Source of the DNA: Paenibacillus antibioticophila
GTDB taxonomy: Bacteria > Bacillota > Bacilli > Paenibacillales > Paenibacillaceae
NCBI RefSeq assembly: GCF_000455265.1
Contig: NZ_HG005141.1
Span: 62,001-126,000 of the forward strand
Reading direction: 5' to 3'
Length of the DNA stretch: 64,000 nt
Part shown: positions 1-9,208 of the stretch, piece after piece
How positions within the stretch are numbered: position 1 is the first letter of the stretch
How the letters are laid out: each line of letters starts with the position of its first letter
Notes under the pieces: model-generated
Databases searched by the model: none
Told to the model about the DNA's origin: nothing
What the model saw: only the letters and a program-made list of their open reading frames with translations
Position numbers and translations under genes: made by a program

Positions 1-318
1 ATCGGTACGGTCATGGGATTAATCCACGTCCTGGGCAGTCTGACGGAGCCGACCTCGCTCGGGCCCTCCATCGCGCTTGCTTTTACGGCTACCTTATACG
101 GCGTCGCCAGTGCAAACCTGATTTTCCTGCCGATTGCATCGAAGATTCGCGCCCGTGGCGAGGATGAGACATCACGGATGGAACTGATGCTGGAAGGTAT
201 GATTTCGCTGCAAAACGGAGATCACCCGATGCTGGTCCGCCGCAAGCTGGAGTCCTTTTTGACAGATCGGGAACGGAAGCCGCAGCTGTCGGCCTCATCC
301 GAGGAGTCAGAGCTGTGA
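1..318 (+). CDS. motP: Flagellar stator subunit of the MotA/MotP family (5' truncated)
   Basis: C-terminal 105 residues of an ion-channel subunit of the flagellar stator; the start lies before the window. It would sit in the membrane with its MotB-type partner and couple ion flow to flagellar rotation. The sequence around residues 1-45 (IGTVMGLIHVLGSL, then EPTSLGPSIALAF and TLYGVASANL) contains the last two membrane segments. It looks more like MotP/PomA (sodium type) than Bacillus MotA, which has no EP..LGP stretch; this is from memory of the families, not a search. The stop codon overlaps the start of the next gene, so the two are translationally coupled. Confidence 0.85.
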   Translation: MGTVMGLIHVLGSLTEPTSLGPSIALAFTATLYGVASANLIFLPIASKIRARGEDETSRMELMLEGMISLQNGDHPMLVRRKLESFLTDRERKPQLSASSEESEL

Positions 319-1184
319 TGCGCGGCAGAGACAGAGATATCCGGTCAGGTACAGGACGCCGTCGTTCTGCAGGACCGAAAGATACCAAAGACCGCTGGAT
401 GATTACCTATGCCGACTTGATCACGCTGCTGTTGATCTTTTTCGTGGTCATGTATGCGATGAGCCGGCTTGATGTCGAGAAATATGAAGTGGTTACCCAA
501 TCTCTTCAACATACCTTCAAGAGCGGTAATTCTCTGCTGGATAAAGGCACCGGTGTTCTGGGCAGTGAGGATCAATACGATTACAATAATCCGCCGGACA
601 GACAAGGCGCCGAGAATGGACAGGGACCGGAAAGTACAGGCGGCGAGGGCAGCGGCAACACCTCTCCCCCCTCCACTCAGCAGCCGTTAACCGAGCGGGA
701 GCTGGCGTTTCGCGAGCAGGAACAGGAATTAGCGACATTAATGGGACGGATTGAATCCTATATTAAAGATAATCAACTGGACGATCAGATCAAGGTAACC
801 GATCTTCCGAAAGGAATTTCGATCACATTAAGCGACCGGTTTCTGTTCGACACTGGCAGAGCCGATCTGAAATCCGGATCCGAGGTGACTCTTGCGCAGC
901 TCGCCAGCCTGTTTAAAGAGCTCGATACCGTCATCAGCATCGAGGGACACACCGATAACCAGCCTATCGGCCGGGCCTCCTCCTTTGAGGATAACTGGGA
1001 GCTGTCCGGCGCCCGGGCACTGTCCGTGCTTCGTTTCTTCCTAGAGAAAGAGCAGCTTGACCCGGAAGTCTTTCAGTATGCCGGTTATGCCGATACCCGG
1101 CCCGCCGCCGACAACACTACTTCAGCCGGGAGGCAAAAGAACCGCCGCGTAGAAATTACCGTACTTCGGCAGCTGCAGCAATAG
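315..1184 (+). CDS. motS: Flagellar stator subunit of the MotB/MotS family
   Basis: 289 residues from GTG at 315 (ATG at 318 is an equally good start; both overlap the stop of the upstream stator gene). A single membrane helix at about residues 28-50 carries the ion-binding Asp34 (ITYADLITLLL). A Gly/Ser/Pro-rich linker follows, then a C-terminal OmpA/MotB peptidoglycan-binding domain (FDTGRADL, IEGHTDNQPIG, NWELSGARA, GYADTRP, NRRVEI). The overall wording resembles Bacillus MotS more than MotB, yet the residue 11 positions after the Asp is Val45, the residue reported in proton-type MotB (Leu in MotS). Ion specificity is therefore uncertain. Confidence 0.85.
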   Translation: MMRGRDRDIRSGTGRRRSAGPKDTKDRWMITYADLITLLLIFFVVMYAMSRLDVEKYEVVTQSLQHTFKSGNSLLDKGTGVLGSEDQYDYNNPPDRQGAENGQGPESTGGEGSGNTSPPSTQQPLTERELAFREQEQELATLMGRIESYIKDNQLDDQIKVTDLPKGISITLSDRFLFDTGRADLKSGSEVTLAQLASLFKELDTVISIEGHTDNQPIGRASSFEDNWELSGARALSVLRFFLEKEQLDPEVFQYAGYADTRPAADNTTSAGRQKNRRVEITVLRQLQQ

Positions 1185-1189
1185 ACAGA

Positions 1190-1236
1190 AAAAGCACCGT
1201 TTGCCTTTTTTCACTAAGGCGTGAACGGTGCTTTTT
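1190..1236 (+). terminator. Intrinsic terminator after the stator operon
   Basis: The arms AAAAGCACCGTT and AACGGTGCTTTTT form a 12-bp stem directly after the motS-like stop codon, and the 3' arm runs into a T tract. The A-rich 5' arm could also let it act from the other side. Confidence 0.85.
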
Positions 1237-1308
1237 GTAATACCCCATCAGACAAGCAACTTTTACACCTAAGGGCCGCAATTTTTTCCTTCGTTTATCT
1301 CTTCCTTC

Positions 1309-2538
1309 TTACACAATCAGTATACTTTCCAAAAATTCATCTGAAATCCTATAACTTTTAGGCCTTTGGCTAATCAGGATCACATATCCCTCTTCCTCCA
1401 AGTTACTCATCATCTGATTTACTTTATATCTTGACTGTCCGGATATTTCCATCAACATGTTCACAGGAAAATCGGCTTCATTTACAAACACATTAAGGCT
1501 TGTCATAATACGCAATAAACTGCTTTCTTCACGGCGCCCATCCCATTTATTTGTCTCAAAAAAGTCATTTATGCGTTGATATTTGGATAGATTCAAGTCT
1601 AAATCCTCAATGATCCCCTCTTGACCTGATGAAAGTAAAGCCAGCATATCCATCAAATAAAATGTTAATTCCCCTTTATTCAAGGGCGAAGGAATCTCTT
1701 CCAGCGCTTTATAATACTTTGATCTGTTCTTATTAATAGCATAAGAAAAAGTGATTGCAGAATATCTATCTAAGTATCTCGATAAGTAACTGCACACGAG
1801 TAAACGCCCTGTTCTTCCATTCCCATCATAAAATGGGTGTATATACTCATAATAATAGTGGGCAGCCATAAAGCGGTATAATTCCGGATGTTGCTCATCA
1901 TTCAGAAACTTTATTAATGTATTTAACATTTCAATAATTTTATTTTCAGAGATAACACCTATGTGAGTGGTATGGCTGCCATCATTTACTTCTACGTAGC
2001 CCTTTCTAAACAATTTACCATCAGGTTCATCTTCAGGGGAAATTTCATTAGATACCAAATCATCATAAAGCTTTCTAAAATCTTCAACATTAGTGAAGGG
2101 CTTTATTTGATCAATGAATAAATAGGTTTTCATTAATCCTATAAACCGTTTATGTTTACTTTCAGACTTCATTAATCCGTTCAATACTTCTTGCAGCTCC
2201 CTTTTAGTACTGCGAATTCCTTCAATTTCATTATTGCTTTGCGCTTCATTAATAATCAATTTTCGAAAATAGGGCTCAACGACAAACTTGGGGAGTCTGC
2301 TGATTAAAGCGGATATTTTGGAACTATTCATTAGTACTCTATTATTTAAGGTCATTAATTCATGGATATTTACATAAAACAATGAATAGGTTTCTTTAGT
2401 GGTTTGACCTTTTCGAAACCCTTTTATGGTGAATGGGGTCAAATAGCTGCCATAACTATTTTTTCGATGATTAATTTCCTGCGTATAGTCGATCTCGCCC
2501 ACTTTATAAAAAATCTTCGATAATTTTTCATATCCCAT
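1309..2538 (-). CDS. Fic/DOC family protein with C-terminal winged helix
   Basis: 409 residues. The Fic core motif HPFYDGNGRTGR lies at about residues 234-245 and has the catalytic His and all glycines and arginines expected of an active AMP- (or other NMP-) transferase. An N-terminal Fic_N-like region holds the likely inhibitory helix at about residue 100-106 (NNEIEG); the Ser/Thr four positions before the Glu in the usual S/TxxxEG motif is Asn here, with a Ser one step earlier. The last ~70 residues look like a winged helix (NMLMEISGQSRYKVNQMMSNLEEEGYV spans it). ATG start is preceded by AAGGAGG. The gene is clearly AT-richer than its neighbours and has no partner gene, which suggests acquisition by transfer. 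Target unknown. Confidence 0.85.
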   Translation of the reverse strand: MGYEKLSKIFYKVGEIDYTQEINHRKNSYGSYLTPFTIKGFRKGQTTKETYSLFYVNIHELMTLNNRVLMNSSKISALISRLPKFVVEPYFRKLIINEAQSNNEIEGIRSTKRELQEVLNGLMKSESKHKRFIGLMKTYLFIDQIKPFTNVEDFRKLYDDLVSNEISPEDEPDGKLFRKGYVEVNDGSHTTHIGVISENKIIEMLNTLIKFLNDEQHPELYRFMAAHYYYEYIHPFYDGNGRTGRLLVCSYLSRYLDRYSAITFSYAINKNRSKYYKALEEIPSPLNKGELTFYLMDMLALLSSGQEGIIEDLDLNLSKYQRINDFFETNKWDGRREESSLLRIMTSLNVFVNEADFPVNMLMEISGQSRYKVNQMMSNLEEEGYVILISQRPKSYRISDEFLESILIV

Positions 2539-2581
2539 CTAATTCCACCCTCCTTATTTTAAATTATTGCCGTTTTTTCAA

Positions 2582-2610
2582 ATTATATAACTTGAATTAT
2601 GTTAATTCAA
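2582..2610 (-). promoter_or_regulatory. Sigma-A type promoter of the fic gene
   Basis: On the minus strand TTGAAT (2610-2605) and TATAAT (2587-2582) are separated by 17 bp, 44 bp before the start codon. This is a near-consensus housekeeping promoter. Confidence 0.65.
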
Positions 2611-2712
2611 TTAAAAAATTTGATATCCTTCCTGAATGTTTTACCCTTCGGGCGGTATTTCCCCCCACAATGGACTCTCACCAAATAGTTGGTCGCCATG
2701 CGTGGCACACTG

Positions 2713-2757
2713 CAATAGGCCCCGCCTGTCACTGGACAGGCGGGGCCTATTGTTTTT
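2713..2757 (+). terminator. Strong hairpin between fic promoter and the RCC1-SLH gene
   Basis: A perfect 18-bp GC-rich stem (2713-2730 with 2735-2752, loop of four) is followed on the plus strand by TTTTT. No plus-strand gene lies upstream, so its natural client may be the minus-strand RCC1-SLH gene that ends at 2771, although the minus strand has no T tract after the stem. It may shield the fic region from antisense transcription. Confidence 0.6.
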
Positions 2758-2770
2758 CTTATGCGATTGC

Positions 2771-5700
2771 TTAGTCAATCATCCCGCTCTTCTTCAGCAT
2801 GCGCTGGATAAGTGCGGCAGCTTCCCCTCTGGTTAATGCTTGCTTCGGCATCATCATGCCATCCGGCGAGCCTTCCAGAATGCCAAGACTGACAAGCTCT
2901 TCGGCTGAAGTCCGTGCCCAGTCCGGCAAGCTGTCCAGATCCTTGAACAGCAAGCCCGAAGCCGTTGACGAGCTTGTTTGGGCCGTGCTCTGGAATTCTT
3001 CTTCCGCTATAGACCGAGCAATAATAACAATCGCCTCCTGACGGCTGATTGCTTGACGGGGGCGGAAGTCTCCCGCTGCATCTCCCTGGATTAATCCATG
3101 CTCTACCGCCAGTGCAAGCGGATCATGGAACCAATCCGTGACGCTGACATCCTTGAAGACCGCGGCCGGAACAGACGAATCGTACAGACCTAGCGCTCTT
3201 GCCATCAAAGCTGCAAACGCTGCGCGCTCCATAGGCGCCTCCGGAGAAAACTGCCCCTCCGCTGTTCCCGTGATAATCAGCCTCGAGGCCAAATCATTCA
3301 CCGCTTCGCCGGACCAATGGGAGACCGCATCCGCAAATGCTGCCGGCTTCGATATCAAGGCAAACGAGCCATTATGCATGCTCTTCAGCACCGCATGGCG
3401 AGTGCCGTCTTCCAGAGTCTCGTGCCGAGTCGGCACTGAGATGACGGTCCCATCCTCCCCAATAAAGACGCCGGTCGTTACAGTATCAGCTTGCTCCGGA
3501 GGAACAGGCAGGCTGCGCTGCACATACCGTCCCCACTTCTCTATCGGATGAATGTGTTCCCCGACCTGTATGGCCGCTTTAAATTGAACGGGAGATAGCA
3601 GCGTCACAAAATGCTGCTCTGCCTCCGCCCGGGCAAGCTGCTCCTGCACTTTGCTCGCGCTGCCGCCCAAGGTAAAGGTAACTATGGCCTGACTGGCAGA
3701 TTCTTTATCCGCCTCAGCCCCATAGCGTTCAAAAGCTTCGGCTAGCTCCCCTGCTGCGAAACGGAAGCCGCCAAGGGAGGAACGCAGCTCCAGGGAGCCT
3801 TCCCTTTCAGCAAACAATTCCATGGCTTGAGCGTCCATACTCAATTCAATAAGCTCAGCCTGCTGCCCGAGAATGAGGAACAGGCTCGAATCACTCCCTG
3901 GCATTTCCATTGCGGCTTTTAATTTTGTGGAATCGAGCCTGAGCGATACAACTTGCTTAGCTCCATCGTTACGAAGTCCAGCATGAACTATGCTGTCCTG
4001 AGGCTGGTGGTTTAAAAGCACCTGGAGATCAAGCTGCTTCGAAGGAGGCTGTGATACATTGCCCTCCGGCGACTGTCCTGACCTCCCCGGCTCGCTTCCT
4101 CCGCCCGTACCGCCTTCGCCAGGGTTATCCGGCCCTTCACCCGGGTTGCCCGGCCCTTCACCCGGGTTGCCCGGTCCTTCACCTGGTTCGCCCGGTCCTT
4201 CTCCCGGATTGCCTGGTCCTTCACCTGGTCCACCCGGTCCTTCTCCTTCTCCCGGGTTGCCCCCAGGCACGCTGTCCCGGGTCAAGACGATCCGATACTC
4301 CTGTTCCTGGCCATCCGGCATCCTCACGACAACCGACAAATAGGCTGCTCCTTCTCCCACAGTCAACTCCTCACTGGGAACTCCAAACACCAGCGGCACC
4401 GGCCCCTGCAGGAGCTGTCCGGTCTCCCCGTAGACGCTTGCCGTCACACTGGCTGCTGTGTCGTAGACGTCCGCCGTGACTGAAAGCCGATCCGTAGCTT
4501 CAGCAAGTCTAAGGTTGTAAGTGTATTGGTAGCGGCCGAAGCCGGGATTCAATGCCAAACCGCTCTCTTGCGCCGACTGTACGGATAGTTGCCGCAGGGT
4601 CGGATCGTGCAGCGGAGCCAGCGGTCTTGTCTTCACGCTCAGCATCGGATAAGCGCTCTTGTTCCCTGCACTGTCCCTGACAATGACACTGAAATAGTAG
4701 GTTTGGTCCGGGACAAACAGCCGCATCGCCGCACTCGTCTGATTTTTTTCATAGGGTCCCAGAGCCATCCCGTTTTGTTCTACCTGCTCAACCGTGCTTA
4801 AGTTATCCCTGCCCGATAAATACAGCCTGTACTCCAGTTCGTCCGGATCATCAAGATTGTCGGAAGCAGCAGCCCACTGCAGCTCTATGGAATCCGTTGT
4901 GACCTCGACAGCCTCGATCAGGCCTCCCGGCACCGGGGCTGTAGTATCCAGAATAGCCTTGCTTAACACGGGAACCATGCTTGTACTCCAGGTTCCGTCA
5001 CCAAGCTGACCATAACCGTTGTATCCCCAGCCCCAGACGCGCATATCCTCCGTCACCGCCACGCTGTGAAAGCCGCCGGCAGAGATATCGATCACAGGCG
5101 TCAAATCCTGAATCCGGGCAGGAACTCTATCACTGGAGGTGCCCGAACGTCCTAGCTGGCCGTAATTCCCCAAGCCCCAACTCCATACGGCACCGTCCGC
5201 ATCCAAAGCAAGGCTATGGTAGCCACCTCCGGCAATATCCACAATATTTTCCAAATTCAAAACCCTCACCGGCAGGTTTCGGTTAGATATTGTTCCATCC
5301 CCTAATTGGCCCTGACTGTTGGAGCCCCAGGCCCATACCGTGCCATCCCGCTTGACTGCCAGGGAGTGCGAACCGCCCGCGGCAATCCTGATAACATCGC
5401 TAAGACCCGCAACCTGCACCGGCAGGAGCTTGTCCGTGAGCGTTCCGTCGCCGAGCTCTCCGTTCTGGTTCGTTCCCCAAGCCCAGACAGTCCCGTCCTC
5501 CTTCAGAGCAAAACTGGAGTAGCCTCCTGCGGCAATCGCCGTAATTCCGTTTAAACCGTTAACTTGAACAGGCGCGTTTTTCTGGACCTTTGTTCCATCC
5601 CCCAGCTCGCCGCTGTCATTCTTCCCCCATGTCCACACTGTGCCGTCCTCGGCAAGCGCCATGCTATGGTAGCCAAGCCCGCCCGATATAGCTGTTATTC

Positions 5701-6106
5701 GGACGTCTTCCAAGGCTGTGACCCTTGTCGGAACGGTCGTGTTGACCAAGGATCCGATCCCGAGCTGCCCGTTCTCGTTCATCCCCCAAGTCCAGATCGT
5801 TCCGTCAGCCTGAAGCGCCATGGAACTGCGTACGCCGGAGTCGATCTCGATAACCTGGTCCAGATCTTCGATCACAACAGGAGTATTTCGATTACTACTC
5901 ATCCCGTTGCCCAATTGCCCCTTGTCATTCCCTCCCCAGCTATACACTTGTCCTCCACTGGTCAGAGCTAATGTATGATAGTAGCCCACAACCAGCTTGG
6001 GAGGCATTGCCGAGGCCGCAAACACCCTAGACGAGTTGCTCATCCATTGCAGATGTACGATAAGCAAGCTTATGCACAGTACGATTTTTCCGATACGCTG
6101 TCTCAT
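2771..6106 (-). CDS. RCC1-repeat surface protein with SLH anchor
   Basis: 1111 residues, ATG with AGGAGG upstream. A signal peptide (residues 1-31) is followed by about seven RCC1-type beta-propeller repeats (residues ~33-390, repeating units such as DGTVWTWGKNDSGELGDGT). A fibronectin-III-like segment follows at ~395-490 and a cadherin-like beta-sandwich segment at ~500-610. Then comes a Gly/Pro/Glu linker of 7-residue repeats (PGEGPGN) at ~617-665. A poorly recognised region follows, and two to three SLH motifs at ~935-1108 (AAFAALMARALGL, SRQEAIVIIARSI, TRGEAAALIQRML) should bind secondary cell-wall polymer. Expected to be exported and wall-anchored; ligand unknown. Divergently placed to a MalT-like regulator, which could control it, but that is only positional inference. 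Confidence 0.85.
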   Translation of the reverse strand: MRQRIGKIVLCISLLIVHLQWMSNSSRVFAASAMPPKLVVGYYHTLALTSGGQVYSWGGNDKGQLGNGMSSNRNTPVVIEDLDQVIEIDSGVRSSMALQADGTIWTWGMNENGQLGIGSLVNTTVPTRVTALEDVRITAISGGLGYHSMALAEDGTVWTWGKNDSGELGDGTKVQKNAPVQVNGLNGITAIAAGGYSSFALKEDGTVWAWGTNQNGELGDGTLTDKLLPVQVAGLSDVIRIAAGGSHSLAVKRDGTVWAWGSNSQGQLGDGTISNRNLPVRVLNLENIVDIAGGGYHSLALDADGAVWSWGLGNYGQLGRSGTSSDRVPARIQDLTPVIDISAGGFHSVAVTEDMRVWGWGYNGYGQLGDGTWSTSMVPVLSKAILDTTAPVPGGLIEAVEVTTDSIELQWAAASDNLDDPDELEYRLYLSGRDNLSTVEQVEQNGMALGPYEKNQTSAAMRLFVPDQTYYFSVIVRDSAGNKSAYPMLSVKTRPLAPLHDPTLRQLSVQSAQESGLALNPGFGRYQYTYNLRLAEATDRLSVTADVYDTAASVTASVYGETGQLLQGPVPLVFGVPSEELTVGEGAAYLSVVVRMPDGQEQEYRIVLTRDSVPGGNPGEGEGPGGPGEGPGNPGEGPGEPGEGPGNPGEGPGNPGEGPDNPGEGGTGGGSEPGRSGQSPEGNVSQPPSKQLDLQVLLNHQPQDSIVHAGLRNDGAKQVVSLRLDSTKLKAAMEMPGSDSSLFLILGQQAELIELSMDAQAMELFAEREGSLELRSSLGGFRFAAGELAEAFERYGAEADKESASQAIVTFTLGGSASKVQEQLARAEAEQHFVTLLSPVQFKAAIQVGEHIHPIEKWGRYVQRSLPVPPEQADTVTTGVFIGEDGTVISVPTRHETLEDGTRHAVLKSMHNGSFALISKPAAFADAVSHWSGEAVNDLASRLIITGTAEGQFSPEAPMERAAFAALMARALGLYDSSVPAAVFKDVSVTDWFHDPLALAVEHGLIQGDAAGDFRPRQAISRQEAIVIIARSIAEEEFQSTAQTSSSTASGLLFKDLDSLPDWARTSAEELVSLGILEGSPDGMMMPKQALTRGEAAALIQRMLKKSGMID
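4114..4262 (-). repeat. 21-nt tandem repeat encoding the PGEGPGN linker
   Basis: Inside the RCC1-SLH gene, six or so imperfect 21-bp units (7 codons) encode PGEGPGN/E/D. Unit number is likely to vary between strains. The reverse frames over this stretch stay open only because of the repeat. Confidence 0.8.
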
Positions 6107-6312
6107 ATTATCCTCCTGAAAATGATCTATCAGGAAGAGGCTAACAAAATAAATGGAGTGAAAGAATTGACATTCGTTAACTTTCCTTAAAATTCTTCGT
6201 ATAATCTATTCTATGATCTACTTTATTTGACGAATCTGCCTTTTTCGACACTGTCAGCAATGTAATTAATCAGATTTGCTAGGATAGAAATCAAAATGAG
6301 CGAGGTAAGTCT

Positions 6313-8967
6313 ATGCGCCGAACGTCTAGTCCTTTGTTAAAAACTAAATTGTTCGTTCCCGAATCGAAGGACCGGCTGGTTCAGCGGGAGCGCCTGCTCC
6401 ATTCGATCTCTGAGGGCTTCCGGCTGGGAAAACGCTTAATCGCTGTCGTGGCTCCAGCAGGCTACGGCAAGTCCACCCTGCTCGCCCAATGGGCCAACCA
6501 TGCCGGAATGCCTTGCGCCTGGCTATCGGTTGATGCACGGGACAATGATCCTGTACGCTTCTGGAGATATTTTACCGCTTCAATAGCCTCTGCCCTGCCC
6601 GAGCAGCATCGTCAGCAGCTTGAAGCCAATTGCCAGTTGCAGGACGGGGTCTCCATCTATACTTTTTTGGACGCCCTCATTAGCGGACTGCCCGAAGAAA
6701 CGGATCATAAGCATGCTTTTGCGCTTCTACTCGACGATCTTCACGAAATCACCACCCCCTCTATTCTTGAGGGATTGTCTTATCTGTTCGACTATATGCC
6801 TGATTCGATGCACGTGCTTCTGTCCTCCCGCTCGGAGCTCATGATCCCCGGTATAAAGCGGCTGGCAAATGGAGAAGCCATGGTGGTCGGCATGGGCCAG
6901 CTCCAATTCACAGCGAGCGAGACCGAGAGCCTGTTTCGCATGGTTAACGGGGAGCCGCATACAGAATGGACGTCCGCCCAGCTGGACGAGCTTCAGCGGA
7001 AGACGGAGGGATGGATTACCGGACTGCAGCTTCTCTCCTTATCGCGCCCCTTTGGCAACGACAGTCTCATGCATCTGGCCTACGACGGAGAGTCATTTAT
7101 TTCCGATTATTTGTTCCAAGAGGTTTTACATCTGCTTTCTTCCGATTTGCATGATTTCCTTCTTCGGACCTCCGTGCTGTCTAGAATGGACGCTCCGGCC
7201 TGCAATGCGTTGACCGGACGGACCGACGGCGGGCAGCAGTTGGAGGAGCTTCAGCGATTGAATCTGTTCCTGATCCCGCTTGATGGAACGCGGACCTGGT
7301 TCCGTTATCACCACCTGTTCGCACAGTTTCTGCAAGGCCAGCTTCGACGCAGGGATGAGAAAGCGTATGCTGCAATGCACCGAGCAGCCGGGCTGCATTT
7401 TTCTGAAATCGGTGCTATGGAGGATGCTATTGACCACTTGTTTGAAGCCGGTGAGATTATGCTCGCCATCCAGGCCCTGGAGCGACACCTGCCTGCAGCG
7501 CTCAGACAAGGGGATCTATCTACACTGTTGAATTGGTTTCGCAGAATTCCCGAGGCCTGCTCCCTGACGCTTGAGTTGTCCCTGCTTCACGCCTTCCTGC
7601 TTGTGCTGGCCGGTGATCTGGAGCGCTCCGGACGGGTATTGGAGCAGCTGGAGGAGGAAATAGACAGACTGAGCCCTTCCAGCCGGCAGGACCAGCTTCG
7701 AAGCAGCTTATTGTTCGTCCGTTCTAATTTGGTCTTTTTAAATGGGGACTTTGCAGGGTGGCTGGCCTCGAGCGAAAAGGTACGAGATCATCTCGCTCCG
7801 GACAACCCAGTCTATTACCAATTCGACTATAACCGCCAAGAGCCTTATGTCCGGCGCACCTCGCTGGGCATGAAAGGAAGGCTGTCCAAGGACACTGAAA
7901 AAGTCGGAAAATTGTTCATCGAGGTATTGGAAGGCCACGGCTGGAAAAACTCTCTGCTCCACCTGTACGTAAAGCAGTGCCTCGCCGAAGGCTATTACGA
8001 GTGGAACCGCCTGGTCGATTGCCGCGAGCTGTTGATGCAACTGCGCAACTCGGACAAGCTGCGGGAGACGCCAGGTCTGCTTATTCCGGTTCTTCTCACG
8101 GAAGCGCGGCTGCATGCTGCCGAAGGCAAGTCCGCCTTGGCTTATCACACCCTGGACGAAGCGGCTGAGGCCGCCGCGGCCTGCATTCCTGACGGGGGAC
8201 GCTGGGGTCGCTATGTACGAGCCGTACGGAGCAATCTGTACTTACGGGACGGTCGATTGGGCGAGGCGAAAAAGGAACTGGCCCCATTGCATATCGGTTC
8301 CGGAAGCAAGCCGGTATACAGCCGGGAAACCGAGTTTCTCGCGTTGGTTCGGCTGCTTGGGAGGCAGCGCAAGGAGGCTGAGGCTCTGCCGATGCTCGAA
8401 CTGCTCAAGCTGCAAGCGGAGCGGGAACAGCAGATCGCCTGCCGGGTAGAGATTACCTGTCTCCAGGCATTGCTGGAAGCTCAGCGGGGCCAGCGCTTGC
8501 TTGCCTTCAGCCTGATCGAGGAAGCGCTCGTTCTGGGTAAAGACAACGACTACCGCAGAACCTTTGTGGACGAAGGAGCCGATATGCAGTTGCTGCTGAA
8601 GGCTTACCTTGCTGATCGGTACAATGTGCGCGCTTCTGCTTCCGGCTCCGATCAAGGACTAGAGCAATTGGGCCCTCTCCTGGATTATGTGGAGAAGCTG
8701 ATCCATGCCTTTCCTGGCACGCCAGGAATTCCTGCACATCAGAGGAGCCTCCCGGTGCTCGACCTTCTCGAACCCTTGAGCAGCAAAGAGCTTCTCCTCC
8801 TGGAGCAGCTCCGGCTCGGAGCGACCAACAAGCAGATGGCCGCAGCGCTTGGATTGACCGAAGGCACCATCCGCGTGTACTTGTCCCGTTTGTACGAGAA
8901 GCTGGGCGTATCCACCCGCACCCAGGCGCTGGTTAAAACCCAGAGCCTGCCGTTGTCGGGGAAGTAA
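6313..8967 (+). CDS. MalT-type LuxR family regulator (STAND ATPase)
   Basis: 884 residues. N-terminal STAND NTPase domain with Walker A APAGYGKSTLLAQW at about residues 51-64 and Walker B-like FALLLDDLHEI near 136-146. The middle ~450 residues are helical, TPR-like and probably sense a ligand. The C-terminal LuxR helix-turn-helix (LSSKELLLLEQL, ATNKQMAAALGL, TIRVYLSRLYEKL) spans ~818-873. The family (large ATP-binding LuxR regulators) activates transcription when bound to an inducer and ATP; the inducer here is unknown. ATG is preceded by a GAGGTAAG-like site. It is divergent from the RCC1-SLH gene with a 206-bp shared control region in which I found no convincing promoter pair. Confidence 0.85.
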   Translation: MRRTSSPLLKTKLFVPESKDRLVQRERLLHSISEGFRLGKRLIAVVAPAGYGKSTLLAQWANHAGMPCAWLSVDARDNDPVRFWRYFTASIASALPEQHRQQLEANCQLQDGVSIYTFLDALISGLPEETDHKHAFALLLDDLHEITTPSILEGLSYLFDYMPDSMHVLLSSRSELMIPGIKRLANGEAMVVGMGQLQFTASETESLFRMVNGEPHTEWTSAQLDELQRKTEGWITGLQLLSLSRPFGNDSLMHLAYDGESFISDYLFQEVLHLLSSDLHDFLLRTSVLSRMDAPACNALTGRTDGGQQLEELQRLNLFLIPLDGTRTWFRYHHLFAQFLQGQLRRRDEKAYAAMHRAAGLHFSEIGAMEDAIDHLFEAGEIMLAIQALERHLPAALRQGDLSTLLNWFRRIPEACSLTLELSLLHAFLLVLAGDLERSGRVLEQLEEEIDRLSPSSRQDQLRSSLLFVRSNLVFLNGDFAGWLASSEKVRDHLAPDNPVYYQFDYNRQEPYVRRTSLGMKGRLSKDTEKVGKLFIEVLEGHGWKNSLLHLYVKQCLAEGYYEWNRLVDCRELLMQLRNSDKLRETPGLLIPVLLTEARLHAAEGKSALAYHTLDEAAEAAAACIPDGGRWGRYVRAVRSNLYLRDGRLGEAKKELAPLHIGSGSKPVYSRETEFLALVRLLGRQRKEAEALPMLELLKLQAEREQQIACRVEITCLQALLEAQRGQRLLAFSLIEEALVLGKDNDYRRTFVDEGADMQLLLKAYLADRYNVRASASGSDQGLEQLGPLLDYVEKLIHAFPGTPGIPAHQRSLPVLDLLEPLSSKELLLLEQLRLGATNKQMAAALGLTEGTIRVYLSRLYEKLGVSTRTQALVKTQSLPLSGK

Positions 8968-8972
8968 GTAGA

Positions 8973-9140
8973 GGGATTGGCTGGATAGAAGGCCAGATAG
9001 AGAGTTGGATAGAGTGCTGAATAGGGAACTGGATGGGGAGCTGGATAGGTTGCTGGATTTGGGGAGTTGGTAACAGGGAGTTGGTAACGAGGAGTGGGTT
9101 GTGGGGAACTGATAATGGAGTTTGGTGGTAGGAAGCTGGT
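8973..9140. repeat. Degenerate G-rich ~12-bp tandem repeats
   Basis: Directly after the LuxR gene the plus strand repeats variants of GGGAGCTGGATA (GGCTGGATAG, GTTGGATAGA, GCTGAATAGG, GCTGGATAGG, GTTGGTAACA, GTTGGTAACG) about a dozen times with little sequence between. No coding potential seen. Together with the next array it fills the 584-bp gap before the MinJ-like gene. Confidence 0.65.
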
Positions 9141-9208
9141 TTTAGAGAGCTGGCTTTAGCTGTTTGAGGCTCTTGTGGAGTAATTTAGTTGCGTTTGGGT
9201 CTAGACTC

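Noticed and set aside
4012-4479. Pro-rich ORFs opposite the PGEGPGN linker
   Set aside because: Shadow frames of a 21-bp repeat inside the RCC1-SLH gene.
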